A stretch of 64,000 nucleotides of DNA. Origin: Streptomyces sp. 6-11-2. Its GTDB lineage: Bacteria > Actinomycetota > Actinomycetes > Streptomycetales > Streptomycetaceae. The stretch spans positions 496,001-560,000 of the forward strand of contig NZ_BJOR01000001.1 in assembly GCF_006540305.1 (NCBI RefSeq), written 5' to 3'. Below the pieces are notes generated by a model. That model made no database searches, had not been told where the DNA came from, and saw nothing but the letters and a program-made list of their open reading frames with translations. Positions 17,897 to 26,284 of the stretch are shown here, in pieces. Within the stretch, counting starts at the first letter, position 1. Each line of letters starts with the position of its first letter. The position numbers and the translations under genes were made by a program.

Positions 17897-17933
17897 CGTG
17901 GACCGCCTCTCCCAAGAATCGTTTTACATTCAA

Positions 17934-17953
17934 CTATCATGCCGCGATAATAG
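17934..17953. promoter_or_regulatory. Candidate operator between pirin and AhpD-like genes
   Basis: CTATCAT and ATAATAG form an inverted repeat with one mismatch around a GCCGCG centre. It sits in a short A/T-rich island of the divergent gap, where a MarR- or HxlR-type redox regulator would be expected to bind. No regulator gene is adjacent. Confidence 0.35.
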
Positions 17954-18032
17954 GTCGGCGACACCGGCAGGTACACACGACACGACACACCACACGACAA
18001 GGGAGCCGCACAGGCCCCGGAGGAGTCCCAGG

Positions 18033-18512
18033 TTGAGCACCCACACGACGGAGTCCGCGGACCGGCGGATCTTCATCGACAAGCAGAGCCCCACTGCCTA
18101 CCGCGCGCTCGTCCAGACCGCGGAAGCGGTCCGTACGGTCGCCGCCGAGGCGGGGCTCGACCGGACGCTCGTGGAACTGGTCAACCTGCGTGTGTCGCAG
18201 ATCAACGGCTGCGCCTACTGCCTCAACGTACACACCAGGGCGGCCGTGCGGGCGGGCGAGACCACACAGCGGATCGGGGTGCTGGCGGCCTGGCGGGACA
18301 CCGAGCTGTTCACCCCCGACGAGCGCGCGGCGCTCGCGCTCGCGGAGGCGACCACCGACCCCGGTGACGCGGCGCTTCAGGAGGCCGCGTACGACACGGC
18401 CCGCGAGGTGCTCACCGACGACCAGATCTCCGCCGTGATCTGGGCGGCGGTCACCATCAACGCGTTCAACCGGGTCTCGATCATGAGCAGGCATCCGGTG
18501 CGGCCGCAGTAG
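18033..18512 (+). CDS. Carboxymuconolactone decarboxylase / AhpD-like protein
   Basis: 159 residues. TTG at 18033 is chosen because GGAGGAG lies 8 bases upstream; the longer frame back to 17736 has no conserved sequence. The CMD/AhpD signature NGCAYCLNVH contains the redox CxxC and the proton-relay His. Members with this motif are alkylhydroperoxidase-like thiol peroxidases. Pairing with a divergent pirin gene supports a role in redox defence rather than protocatechuate catabolism. Confidence 0.92.
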   Translation: MSTHTTESADRRIFIDKQSPTAYRALVQTAEAVRTVAAEAGLDRTLVELVNLRVSQINGCAYCLNVHTRAAVRAGETTQRIGVLAAWRDTELFTPDERAALALAEATTDPGDAALQEAAYDTAREVLTDDQISAVIWAAVTINAFNRVSIMSRHPVRPQ

Positions 18513-18533
18513 ACGGCCCCTGGACGGGGCGGC

Positions 18534-19556
18534 TCAGCGCTGCCGCAGGTATTCCGCGCCCAGCGCCCGCAACCGGTCGTGGACCCCGGTGTAGGCGCGG
18601 GCGCCGCCGAGGATCCGCTTGGGCAGCTTGGCGACCATCGTGTACTGGGTGTCGCAGACGTTCGCCGCCGGTGCCAGCCCGGCCTGGCTGACCAGCTGGT
18701 AGGCGTCCAGCTGGTCGAGCCCCAGCAGATCCGCCGTCCACTGCACCAGATCGTGCTGGCTGATCCGGAAGGCGTCCTCCAGGGGGCGCGCGTGGCCCGT
18801 GCTCAGCAGGAAGTCGTCGTTCTCCAGCCGCGGCACCGCGGGCGCGCCGCCCTTGACGAGATCCACGGCCACGACCGTGTTCATGGCGGTCTCCACAGCG
18901 GTCCCGCACACCTCGCCCTCACCCTGCCGGGCGTGGCCGTCCCCGATGGCGAGCATCGCGCCCTCGACGTTGACCCCGAAGTACACGGTGGTTCCGGCGC
19001 GCAGCTCGGGTGTGTCCATGTTGCCGCCGTGCACACCCGGCGAGATGGACATCAGCCGTTCGCCCGCGGCGGGGGCGACGCCGACCGTGCCGTGCATCGG
19101 ATCCAGCGGCAGGTCCACCGCGAAGTCACTGCGGCGGGCCTCGAACCGGCAGGTGCCGGCCTTGGCGTCGATGGCGTACAGCCAGACCCGCTCCTCCAGC
19201 GCCGGATGCAGCATGGCGGTGGTATGGGTGGCGGTCAGCGCGCCGAAGTGCGGGAAGGTGCTGGACACGCCCCAGTCACGGGCCGGGGAGATGTCCACGA
19301 AGTGCACCGCCAGCGCGTCGCCGGGTTCGGCGCCGGCGACGGCGATGGGACCGGTGACCGGGTTCAGGTAGGGGAAGGTGCACACCTGGCTGGGCAGGTC
19401 GGCCGTTGCGCGTACCCGGCCGCCGAAGCAGTCCTCGGTGGTCAGCTCCACGATGCTGCCGGGCGGCACCGTCACGACGGGCGACCCGCCGCCGAAGGAG
19501 TAGGCGTACCGGTCCGGGTCCGTGGGGATGCTGATCACCTGGGCGAGCGTGTTCAA
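18534..19556 (-). CDS. Acetamidase/formamidase family protein
   Basis: 340 residues of the FmdA/AmdA family, which hydrolyse formamide, acetamide or related short amides to ammonia and the acid. Family segments include GDALAVHFVDI, a metal-binding SPGVHGGNMD and GDGHARQGEGE. The start is TTG at 19556, supported by AAGGAGTCGCA upstream. It lies 51 bp downstream of an APC permease on the same strand, so the pair probably forms an uptake-plus-hydrolysis operon for an amide or amine nitrogen source. Confidence 0.92.
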   Translation of the reverse strand: MNTLAQVISIPTDPDRYAYSFGGGSPVVTVPPGSIVELTTEDCFGGRVRATADLPSQVCTFPYLNPVTGPIAVAGAEPGDALAVHFVDISPARDWGVSSTFPHFGALTATHTTAMLHPALEERVWLYAIDAKAGTCRFEARRSDFAVDLPLDPMHGTVGVAPAAGERLMSISPGVHGGNMDTPELRAGTTVYFGVNVEGAMLAIGDGHARQGEGEVCGTAVETAMNTVVAVDLVKGGAPAVPRLENDDFLLSTGHARPLEDAFRISQHDLVQWTADLLGLDQLDAYQLVSQAGLAPAANVCDTQYTMVAKLPKRILGGARAYTGVHDRLRALGAEYLRQR

Positions 19557-19607
19557 TGCGACTCCTTGCCTGCGGGGTGTACGGGATGCGGCGTGGGCGA
19601 GCGGCGC

Positions 19608-21029
19608 CTATCCGTCGCGCGGCGGTGTCGCCGCCGGCTCGTCCGTGGTCTCCATGACGGCCAGGCGCGGTCGGCGACCGGTCAGCAGCAGCCCGGCCAG
19701 TACCGCCGCACCGACGCCCAGCCAGACGAACCCCAGTCGCTGCGCGGCGATGTCGGCGTTGAACACGACGTAGGCCAGGATGGCGAAGCCGATGGCGGGC
19801 GCGATCAGATGCCGCCAGTAGTCACGGCTGCGCCGGCGGATCAGGTAGTGGACGACCACGGACACGTGCAGGACCAGGAAGGTCGTCAGCGCACCGAAGT
19901 TGATCAGAGTGCTCAGCAGAGTCACGCCGTCGTCGCGGGAGTTCATGTAGAGGCCCAGCACCAGCGAGACGGCGGCCGTGAGCAGGGTCGCGTTGACCGG
20001 AACCCGGTGCCGTGGGTGAACCCTGGCCAGGAAAGAGGGCAGTTGCCGGTCCCGTGCCATCGCGTAGAGCAGTCGGGAGGTGGCGGCCTGGGCCACCAGC
20101 GAGTTGGCGAAGCCCCAGGCCACGGCGGTGGCCGCGGCGGTCAGGGTGGCCAGCCACTCGCCGGAGGCCACGCGGGCCGCGTCGTAGAAGGCGGTGCCGT
20201 CGGGGTCGCCCCGGTCGATGAGCTTGTCCGGGTCGGGCACCAGCAGGGAGGCCAGCCAGGTCTGGACGATGAACAGGGCGCCGGCCAGCAGCAGCGCCGC
20301 CACCATCGAACGACCGATGGCGCGGGCGGATTCCTTGTTCTCCTCGGCCAGCATCGAGATGCCGTCGAACCCGAGGAAGCTCAGCACGGCGATGGAGACG
20401 GCGCCGAAGACCAGCCCCCAGGAGAAGGTCCCGCCGTTGTAGACCGCGGTGAAGTCGAAACCGCGGCCCTTGCCCCGGGCGAGCGCGATCACGCCGATCA
20501 CCACGAAGGCCGCCAGCACGACGAGTTCGGCCAGCAGCATCACCTTGTTGACCCGCGCGGTCATCCGGATGCCCGCGTAGTTGACCGCGGTGTTGAGTAC
20601 CACGAAGCCCAGCAGCCAGAGCCACACCGGGACGGCCGGGACCAGCGAGTTCATGGCGATCCCGGCGATCAGGTACAGCAGTCCGGGCACCAGCACGTAG
20701 TCGAGGAGGATCATCCAGCCGGAGAGGAACCCGACGGGAGCCGCGATGCCCCGTCCGGCGTACGCGTAGACCGAGCCGGACATGGGGAACGCCCGGGCCA
20801 TCTGCGCGTACGACAGCGCGGTGAACATCATCGCCACCATGCCGATCGCGTAGGTCAGGGCGACCATGCCGCCGGAGCCCTGGAAGACGCTGCCGAAGAT
20901 CCCGAAGGGCGCGATGGGCACCATGAAGACCAGCCCGTAGACCAGCAGGTCGCGGAAGGTCAGGGAGCGGTGGAGTTCTTGCCGGTAGCCGTAGTTCTGG
21001 AGCGAGTCGGGAGGCGGATGTTCGGCCAT
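19608..21029 (-). CDS. APC-superfamily amino acid/amine permease
   Basis: 473 residues with about 12 hydrophobic segments. ATG at 21029 has GAGGAGAACGCG before it; the longer frame to 21242 is unconserved. The APC signature is seen in GSVYAYAGRGI and FLGFDGISMLAEENKESAR. This subgroup moves amino acids, polyamines or related amines with protons. The downstream acetamidase/formamidase suggests that the substrate is an amide or amine used for nitrogen. Confidence 0.92.
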   Translation of the reverse strand: MAEHPPPDSLQNYGYRQELHRSLTFRDLLVYGLVFMVPIAPFGIFGSVFQGSGGMVALTYAIGMVAMMFTALSYAQMARAFPMSGSVYAYAGRGIAAPVGFLSGWMILLDYVLVPGLLYLIAGIAMNSLVPAVPVWLWLLGFVVLNTAVNYAGIRMTARVNKVMLLAELVVLAAFVVIGVIALARGKGRGFDFTAVYNGGTFSWGLVFGAVSIAVLSFLGFDGISMLAEENKESARAIGRSMVAALLLAGALFIVQTWLASLLVPDPDKLIDRGDPDGTAFYDAARVASGEWLATLTAAATAVAWGFANSLVAQAATSRLLYAMARDRQLPSFLARVHPRHRVPVNATLLTAAVSLVLGLYMNSRDDGVTLLSTLINFGALTTFLVLHVSVVVHYLIRRRSRDYWRHLIAPAIGFAILAYVVFNADIAAQRLGFVWLGVGAAVLAGLLLTGRRPRLAVMETTDEPAATPPRDG

Positions 21030-21260
21030 CGCGTTCTCCTCACTGCTGGGTGCCGGAACTGCGGGGAGAGCGTAGGGCCAGTCGGTTCCGGACGGAAGCG
21101 TTACGGTGGGGACGGGCCGGTCGGTCGCGCCCCGGCCGCGTGGCCACCGCTCATGGGCGAGGGCGAACCGAAGAGCGCCCCGGGTGATGGTCCCCAACAG
21201 GCCGTGCGCGCCCGGCCCAGTCACGTGCGCTGCTCGCCACATGGTCCCCAGGAACGATCG

Positions 21261-21295
21261 AGGGGCCTTCTCAGATGTCTTCTGAAAAGGCCCCT
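21261..21295 (-). terminator. Terminator of the first tRNA-Pro gene
   Basis: AGGGGCCTT ... AAGGCCCCT with a second TCAGA/TCTGA step forms a long hairpin starting 20 bp past the tRNA 3' end. Confidence 0.75.
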
Positions 21296-21314
21296 GACCG
21301 GCGACTTCGCAAAG

Positions 21315-21388
<74 letters not shown>

Positions 21389-21463
21389 GTGCGTTCGTGC
21401 GGGGATCCGCCCGAACGCGCAGGTGAACCTTACCTTACGCGGGCGGGTGCGGCCGATTTCCGG

Positions 21464-22099
21464 CTATCCCTCCGCCCCCGTGTAGGCGGCGGTGGTGCGG
21501 TCGGCGGCCTCGCGTGCGCGGGCCGGGTCCTCGCCGCTCGCGACGTTGGCCGCGTACCACCCCTCGCTGCTCGCGGCGACGAATCGACGGCCCTCCTCGG
21601 AGCCCATCCAGGCCATGGCCTCGCGGGAGTCGACCGGAGCGCCGCTCGACAGGTGGAGGGTCAGACCGATGAGCATCATGTCCCAGCCGACCCCGACCGC
21701 GCCGGGGCCGAACTCGCCCCACTTGGTGTCGTCGATGTGGAAGAGGTGGTCCAGCTCGAAGCGCGTGCCGCCGCCGTCCCGCGGGGTCAGGCGCAGCTCG
21801 ATCCAACTGGTCTCGCCGCCGTACTCCCAGGTCGCGGCGAAGCCCTTGGGCGGGTCGCAGCGTTCGATCGTGCCGCCGGCGTTGCCTTCGAGCTGGTAGT
21901 GGCCGTCCAGGCGGAGTTCGCCGGTGACGGGGAGGAACCAGCGCGGGATGCGCTCGGGGTTGGTGCAGGCGTCCCAGACGTCGTCGAGGGGGGCGTCGTA
22001 GGACTGGCTCACGGTGACCACACGGGCCTCGGCCGCCTTGAAGACGCGGCGGCCGACCTGGCGGTCCACGGCGTTGATCTGATGGGTCACGTCGATCAT
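21464..22099 (-). CDS. SRPBCC / AHSA1-family protein
   Basis: 211 residues. The START-like fold of the AHSA1 group is seen in SYDAPLDDVWDACTNPERIPRWF and ELRLTPRDGGGTRFELDH. These proteins bind small hydrophobic ligands. ATG at 22099 overlaps the ArsR stop by 4 bp (ATGA) and has GAGGAG upstream. AHSA1 proteins are very often cotranscribed with an ArsR repressor, as here. The ligand is unknown. Confidence 0.92.
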   Translation of the reverse strand: MIDVTHQINAVDRQVGRRVFKAAEARVVTVSQSYDAPLDDVWDACTNPERIPRWFLPVTGELRLDGHYQLEGNAGGTIERCDPPKGFAATWEYGGETSWIELRLTPRDGGGTRFELDHLFHIDDTKWGEFGPGAVGVGWDMMLIGLTLHLSSGAPVDSREAMAWMGSEEGRRFVAASSEGWYAANVASGEDPARAREAADRTTAAYTGAEG

Positions 22100-22482
22100 G
22101 GGGTGCTCCTCGGGGGGTCGTCGGCACCGCGCAGCCGGCGTTCGCGCCTGCCGCGGGCCAGCTCGGTGGCCAGCGCGTCCAGGGGCTGGGCCCAGAAGCC
22201 GCGGAACCGGTCGAGCCAGGCGTCGACGTCCCTGAGCGGTGCGGAGTTCACCGCGTACAGCCGCCGGGCGCCCTCGGGGCGGACGGTCGCGAAGCCGTTC
22301 TCCCGCAGCACCTTCAGATGCTGCGACACCGCGGGCTGCGAGATCCCGAACTCCGCCGTGACGGCGTCGCAGACGGCGCCGGAGGTCTTCTCGCCGTCGG
22401 CGAGCAGTTCCAGTATCCGCCGCCGGACGGGGTCGCCGAGGACGTCGAACGCGTGCATGGCCGCCAACGTATCACCCACCAC
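22096..22482 (-). CDS. ArsR-family repressor of the AHSA1 operon
   Basis: 128 residues if started at the GTG at 22482, or 120 from the ATG at 22458. Winged HTH: DPVRRRILELLADGEKTSGAV and ISQPAVSQHLKVLRENGF. No metal-binding Cys pair of the ArsR/SmtB type is seen in the DNA-recognition helix, so a non-metal signal is likely. A large palindrome covers the start region and should be its own operator. No ribosome site precedes the GTG, so the mRNA may be leaderless. Confidence 0.92.
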   Translation of the reverse strand: MVGDTLAAMHAFDVLGDPVRRRILELLADGEKTSGAVCDAVTAEFGISQPAVSQHLKVLRENGFATVRPEGARRLYAVNSAPLRDVDAWLDRFRGFWAQPLDALATELARGRRERRLRGADDPPRSTP

Positions 22483-22503
22483 TTATATAAGTCACCACTG
22501 ATA
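22470..22503 (-). promoter_or_regulatory. 34-bp nested palindrome over the arsR-like start
   Basis: TATCA, six bases, the perfect palindrome ACTTATATAAGT, six bases and TGATA are all centred on 22486.5. The inner part also offers a -10-like TATAAG. Its position over the start codon suggests tight autorepression. Confidence 0.65.
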
Positions 22504-22538
22504 CGCCATCCGGCGCGGCCCCGGAGCCCGGCAGACCC

Positions 22539-23063
22539 TCAGCGCGTGCGCCGGGCCGCCTCTGCGGCCTCGTGTTCACCCTCGACATCCTTGGCGTAGA
22601 CGAGGAAGTCGTCGACCATGCGGTGGAAGAGCGCCGCGAGGCGGCGCAGGTCCTCCGGGGACCAGTCGGCCAGGGCGAGCTGCATACCCCGGGCCCCGAC
22701 CTCCCGGATGCGGGAGATGGCGTCCTTACCGAGGTCGGTGAGCCGGATGCGCTGGGCACGACGGTCGTCGGGGTCGGGAATCCGGATCACATGGCCGGAG
22801 CGCTCCAACTGCTGCACCGTGCGCGTGACGTGGGAGGCCTCAACGCCCAGACGGTTGGCCAGCTCCCCCGGCCGCTGCGGCTCGCAGTCGGCGATCTGGC
22901 GCAGCAGGGCGACCGCCGCCCGGTCCAGCGGCACCCCGGCCAGACTCATCAGCCTCTCGTGCTGCCGGGCCCGTGTCCCCAGGTAGGTGATGCGCATCAG
23001 GGCGCGCTCGATCTCGGCCACTTCGGGCGAGACGGGTCCGGTGGGCAACGATGGAGTGACCAT
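22539..23063 (-). CDS. MarR-family regulator
   Basis: 174 residues, ATG at 23063. The winged HTH is clear: QRPGELANRLGVEASHVTRTVQQLERSGHVIRIPDPDDRRAQRI, with the DxRxxxI wing of MarR proteins. A near-perfect dyad, TTACTCAAGTAA, lies upstream at 23090-23101 and is a likely autoregulatory site. The target gene is not obvious: the downstream genes belong to the ArsR pair and the divergent gene encodes a small secreted SH3 protein. Confidence 0.92.
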   Translation of the reverse strand: MVTPSLPTGPVSPEVAEIERALMRITYLGTRARQHERLMSLAGVPLDRAAVALLRQIADCEPQRPGELANRLGVEASHVTRTVQQLERSGHVIRIPDPDDRRAQRIRLTDLGKDAISRIREVGARGMQLALADWSPEDLRRLAALFHRMVDDFLVYAKDVEGEHEAAEAARRTR

Positions 23064-23089
23064 ACCCGCAACTTTACCATATCATTGCC

Positions 23090-23101
23090 TTACTCAAGTA
23101 A
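23090..23101. promoter_or_regulatory. Candidate MarR operator
   Basis: TTACTCAAGTAA is a 12-bp dyad with only its central two bases unmatched, 27 bp upstream of the marR-like start, in an A/T-rich patch that should include the promoter. Confidence 0.5.
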
Positions 23102-23177
23102 TTTGCTGCGACCTTGGAACGCAGTACGGCGACGTGTACGCGGAGCCGTCTTCCCGACCGGTCACGCCCCGGGCCCC

Positions 23178-23210
23178 GTCCCCGGGGACGGCTGGGACGT
23201 CCCCGGGGAC
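23178..23210. promoter_or_regulatory. Two phased copies of palindrome GTCCCCGGGGAC
   Basis: Perfect 12-bp palindromes at 23178-23189 and 23199-23210 are 21 bp apart centre to centre, i.e. about two helical turns, between the MarR gene and the SH3-protein gene. The spacing suggests a cooperative binding site, but GC-rich palindromes also arise by chance in this genome. Confidence 0.35.
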
Positions 23211-23302
23211 GCGGGGACGGCATCCCGGAGGCGTGGCGCGGAAACGCTGGGCGGCATGCGATCACGACGCGTGATCGCAGGAACGACAGCCCGGAGGTTT
23301 CC

Positions 23303-23740
23303 ATGATCCGACGGACCCTCACCAGCGGTGTGCTGGCCGCGGTCGCGACGCTCGCGCTCGTGCCCACGGCGGCCGACGCCGCCCCGGCCCACCCCGGCTC
23401 ACGCCCGGCCGTGTCGGCGCTCGCCCCGCACCTGCTTCCCCCGATGCTGCCCGAGCCCGCCCAGCCGGCGCGTCACGTCAACCGCTGGGCGACGCACCAC
23501 CGTTCGATCCACTCCCTCGGACGCGTGGTCACGCACCGCCGGGCACTGAACGTCCGCTCCGGCCCCAGCACCCGGTACCGGGTGGTCGGCGTCCGGCACT
23601 CACACCGTCTGGTGGCGCTGAAGTGCCGGACGCACGGGTCATGGGTGGGCGGCACCCGGCAGTGGTACCGCCTCGCGCACGCACGGGGTTACGTCTCCGC
23701 GCACTACGTCCGGGTACGGAGCACCCTGCCGTGGTGCTGA
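23303..23740 (+). CDS. Small secreted SH3b-domain protein
   Basis: 145 residues, ATG at 23303 with CGGAGG 5 bases upstream. The signal peptide ends near AADA. After a Pro-rich spacer a bacterial SH3 domain follows (ALNVRSGPSTRYRVVG ... WYRLAHARGYVSAHYV), the type that binds cell-wall peptide or glycan. There is no catalytic domain. The sequence is His/Arg rich. It probably acts at the cell surface; the partner is unknown. Confidence 0.85.
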   Translation: MIRRTLTSGVLAAVATLALVPTAADAAPAHPGSRPAVSALAPHLLPPMLPEPAQPARHVNRWATHHRSIHSLGRVVTHRRALNVRSGPSTRYRVVGVRHSHRLVALKCRTHGSWVGGTRQWYRLAHARGYVSAHYVRVRSTLPWC

Positions 23741-23903
23741 CGCGCCGTCACGCACGTACGCGGTGACCGGCCGGGCCCGTCCAGGAGCAGCACGCTCCCG
23801 GACGGGCCGTCCGTTCGAGGTGTGTCGGTGCCCTCAGCCCGGGAAACCATCCCGACAACCGGGGCGAAACGCCCAAAGCGGGAGTGGAGTCGGGAGCAGC
23901 AGC

Positions 23904-24761
23904 ATGCGGCAACCCCAAGGAACGGCAGCATCAACCGGGCAGTTGACGACAGCCCTGCGCGAGCTGCGGGACCGTACGGGTCTGAGCCTGGCGGCCCTGG
24001 CCGCGCGCACTCCGTACAGCAAGTCCGCCTGGCACCGCTATCTGACCGGGGCCAAGCACCCGCCCCGGTCGGCCGTGGAGGCGCTCGCCCGGCTCGCGGG
24101 CGCCGATCCGGTCCCGGCGCTGGCCCTGTGGGACGCCGTCGGCGAGTCGCCTTCCGTGGCCGCCGAGCCCGATCCCGGGCCTGATTCCGATCCCGGACCG
24201 GATCCCGGACACAAGTCCGGAGCCGAGCCCATCCCCCGTCCCGAGGCCGAGTGCGCGTCCGAGCCGGCGAATCCGTTCAGGGCGCGGCTGAGACGCCTGC
24301 CGCTGCTGACGGCCCTCGCCCTGCCCGCCGCGGCCACCGCGGTGGCCGCGGGCCTCCTCACGCCCTCCCCCGGCAGGCCACCGGGCGCCCGGGTGGTGAT
24401 GGCGTCGCCACGCTGTCACAGCGCCTCCTGTCAGGGCGAGTTGCCCGATGCCTCGTCCTGTGCCGGGGACGCGCGCACCCAGAGCGCCGTGGCGGGCGCG
24501 ACGTACACCGTGTGGCTGCGGTACTCGCCCTCCTGCCGTACCGCCTGGTCCCAGGTGCGGGTACGGGGCGCGGTCGCCCGGGAGATCTCCGTACGGGTGG
24601 GCGGGAACGTTCTGTCGGCCACCTACGCCGCCGCCGACGCCAGCGGCGACACGAGCCCCATGATCAGCGTCTCCTCCCCGCGGGGTGTGGAGGCCTGCGC
24701 CGAGGTCGAGGGGAAGCTGGCCTGCACCGGCCTGGACCCCGACGCGCCGGACCACCCGTGA
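23904..24761 (+). CDS. HTH - transmembrane - DUF2690 protein
   Basis: 285 residues, ATG at 23904 with GGGAGCAGCAGC upstream. Residues 12-66 form an XRE-like HTH (LSLAALAARTPYSKSAWHRYLTG). An acidic Pro/Asp-Pro-Gly linker (~88-125) leads to one membrane segment (~133-152), so the HTH is cytoplasmic and the remainder external. The outer part, ~170-285, is a DUF2690 domain with spaced Cys (CHSASCQG, CAGDA, SPSCRTAW). Such proteins are common in Streptomyces and look like one-component membrane sensors, but their signal and target are undescribed as far as I know. Confidence 0.85.
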   Translation: MRQPQGTAASTGQLTTALRELRDRTGLSLAALAARTPYSKSAWHRYLTGAKHPPRSAVEALARLAGADPVPALALWDAVGESPSVAAEPDPGPDSDPGPDPGHKSGAEPIPRPEAECASEPANPFRARLRRLPLLTALALPAAATAVAAGLLTPSPGRPPGARVVMASPRCHSASCQGELPDASSCAGDARTQSAVAGATYTVWLRYSPSCRTAWSQVRVRGAVAREISVRVGGNVLSATYAAADASGDTSPMISVSSPRGVEACAEVEGKLACTGLDPDAPDHP

Positions 24762-24784
24762 CGCCCACGGAAAGGGCGGGAGTG

Positions 24785-26110
24785 TCAGCTCGCGGCCAGG
24801 AGGTCCTGGCGGGGGCTGCTCTGCGCGGGGTCCTTCCGGCTCCGCAGGGCCGCGATGCCGATGAAGACCGTGGAGGAGACGCCGGCCAGCGCGAAGGCCG
24901 TGAAACCCCAGTCGCCGCGGTCGGCGGCCAGCAACTGGCCGCCGAGCCAGGGGCCGAAGACGGCGCCGAAGCGGCCCATGCCGGAGGTCCAGCCGACGGC
25001 GGTGGCGCGGTTTCCGGCGTTGGAGCGGATGGAGACCGTGGCGTAGATCATGGTCTGCGCGCTGTTGAGGAACACACCGGTGAGGAACACCACCGTGAAC
25101 GTCAGCGCCGGCGGCATGTGGACGCTGAGCAGGAAGACCCCGGCGGCGGTCAGCGCGAACCAGATCGCCGAGATGCGCGGGGCGCCGAAGCGGTCGGAGG
25201 CGCGGCCGGCGACGAGCATGCCCACGATGCCGCCGAGGTTGAACAGGACCACGAAGGTGAGCGCGGAGCCCAGGTTGTAGCCCTCGCCGCGCATCAGGGT
25301 GGGCAGCCAGGTGGCGACGCCGTAGACGAGGAGCAGACCGCCGAAGGAGGCCAGCCAGTACAGCAGGGTCTGGATCCACTCGCCGCCGCGGAAGAGGCCG
25401 GCCAGGGCGGCCCAGCGGTCGGCGCCCTCCTTGCGGGCGGGCGCCGCGGGCAGCTCCACCGCGTAGCGGGCGGCCAGTTCACGGGCCTCGTCGGCGCGGC
25501 CCTTGGCGACGAGGAAGCTCAGCGACTCCGGCATGGCCTTGGCGAGCACCGGCACGAACAGCAGCGGGGCCACGCAGACCCAGAACGCGGCGCGCCAGCC
25601 GACGGGCTCCACGAGCCACTTGGCCACGTAGGCGGAGAGGATGCCCCCGGCGTGGTGAGCGGTCATCAGGGCGCCGACGGTGAGGGCGCCGCGGCCGCCC
25701 CGGGCGTAGTCCGTGACCATGCTGATCGCGGTGGGCAGCAGACCGCCGAGACCGACGCCCGCGATGGTCCGGCCGAGACCGAACACCGTGACGCTGCCGG
25801 AGACCGCGCACAGGCCGGAGGCCAGGGAGAAGAGCGCGACACAGGCGACCATGAGCTTCTTGCGGCCGATCCGGTCGGCGACCGTGCCCGAGGTCAGCGC
25901 GCCGACGAGCATGCCGAAGGTGGCGTAGCTGCCGAGGTCGCCGGCCTGGCCGGGGGTGATCCCGAGGGCCTTCTGCTCCAGCATGTGCGGCAGCACCGAG
26001 CCGTAGATGAACATGTCGAGGCCGTCGAAGAGCACGGCCAGCCAGCACAGACCGACGACCAGCGCGGCCAGTCTGCTGCCGCGCCCGGACAGAGCGGTGG
26101 AGGAGGACAT
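24785..26110 (-). CDS. AAHS-family MFS aromatic acid transporter (GalT/PcaK-like)
   Basis: 441 residues with 12 membrane segments. The AAHS signature is visible: DGLDMFIYGSVLP in helix 1 and GTVADRIGRKKLM in loop 2-3, then GLGRTIAGVGLGG. AAHS carriers import aromatic acids such as 4-hydroxybenzoate, protocatechuate or gallate with protons. It follows the aromatic ring-cleavage operon but has its own promoter region with the TTGTCAACAAT operator. A terminator separates the two units, so both are probably controlled by the GntR protein encoded at 29950. Confidence 0.92.
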   Translation of the reverse strand: MSSSTALSGRGSRLAALVVGLCWLAVLFDGLDMFIYGSVLPHMLEQKALGITPGQAGDLGSYATFGMLVGALTSGTVADRIGRKKLMVACVALFSLASGLCAVSGSVTVFGLGRTIAGVGLGGLLPTAISMVTDYARGGRGALTVGALMTAHHAGGILSAYVAKWLVEPVGWRAAFWVCVAPLLFVPVLAKAMPESLSFLVAKGRADEARELAARYAVELPAAPARKEGADRWAALAGLFRGGEWIQTLLYWLASFGGLLLVYGVATWLPTLMRGEGYNLGSALTFVVLFNLGGIVGMLVAGRASDRFGAPRISAIWFALTAAGVFLLSVHMPPALTFTVVFLTGVFLNSAQTMIYATVSIRSNAGNRATAVGWTSGMGRFGAVFGPWLGGQLLAADRGDWGFTAFALAGVSSTVFIGIAALRSRKDPAQSSPRQDLLAAS

Positions 26111-26175
26111 CGTTGCTACCTCTCGTACGTGGGTGCGCTAGACGCTAAGGAGCCCCGAAAAAAGAGTCAACGTTT

Positions 26176-26186
26176 TTGTCAACAAT
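26176..26186 (-). promoter_or_regulatory. GntR-type operator upstream of the aromatic transporter
   Basis: TTGTCAACAAT lies 66 bp upstream of the transporter start. It is the same 11-base core as in the dyad upstream of the GntR gene (30652-30662) and fits the TTGTnnACAA form of FadR-type (FCD) operators. Confidence 0.65.
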
Positions 26187-26238
26187 CTCAGCAACAATCA
26201 GGGCGCGTGGTCCGCGGGCTGTGGCCTCGGAACCGAAG

Positions 26239-26268
26239 GAGGGCCGCACACCACCGTGTGCGGCCCTC
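26239..26268 (-). terminator. Terminator of the aromatic meta-cleavage operon
   Basis: A perfect 13-bp stem GAGGGCCGCACAC with a CACC loop lies 17 bp past the stop of the dioxygenase gene. Confidence 0.85.
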
Positions 26269-26284
26269 GCTCGTCCCTTCCGTC

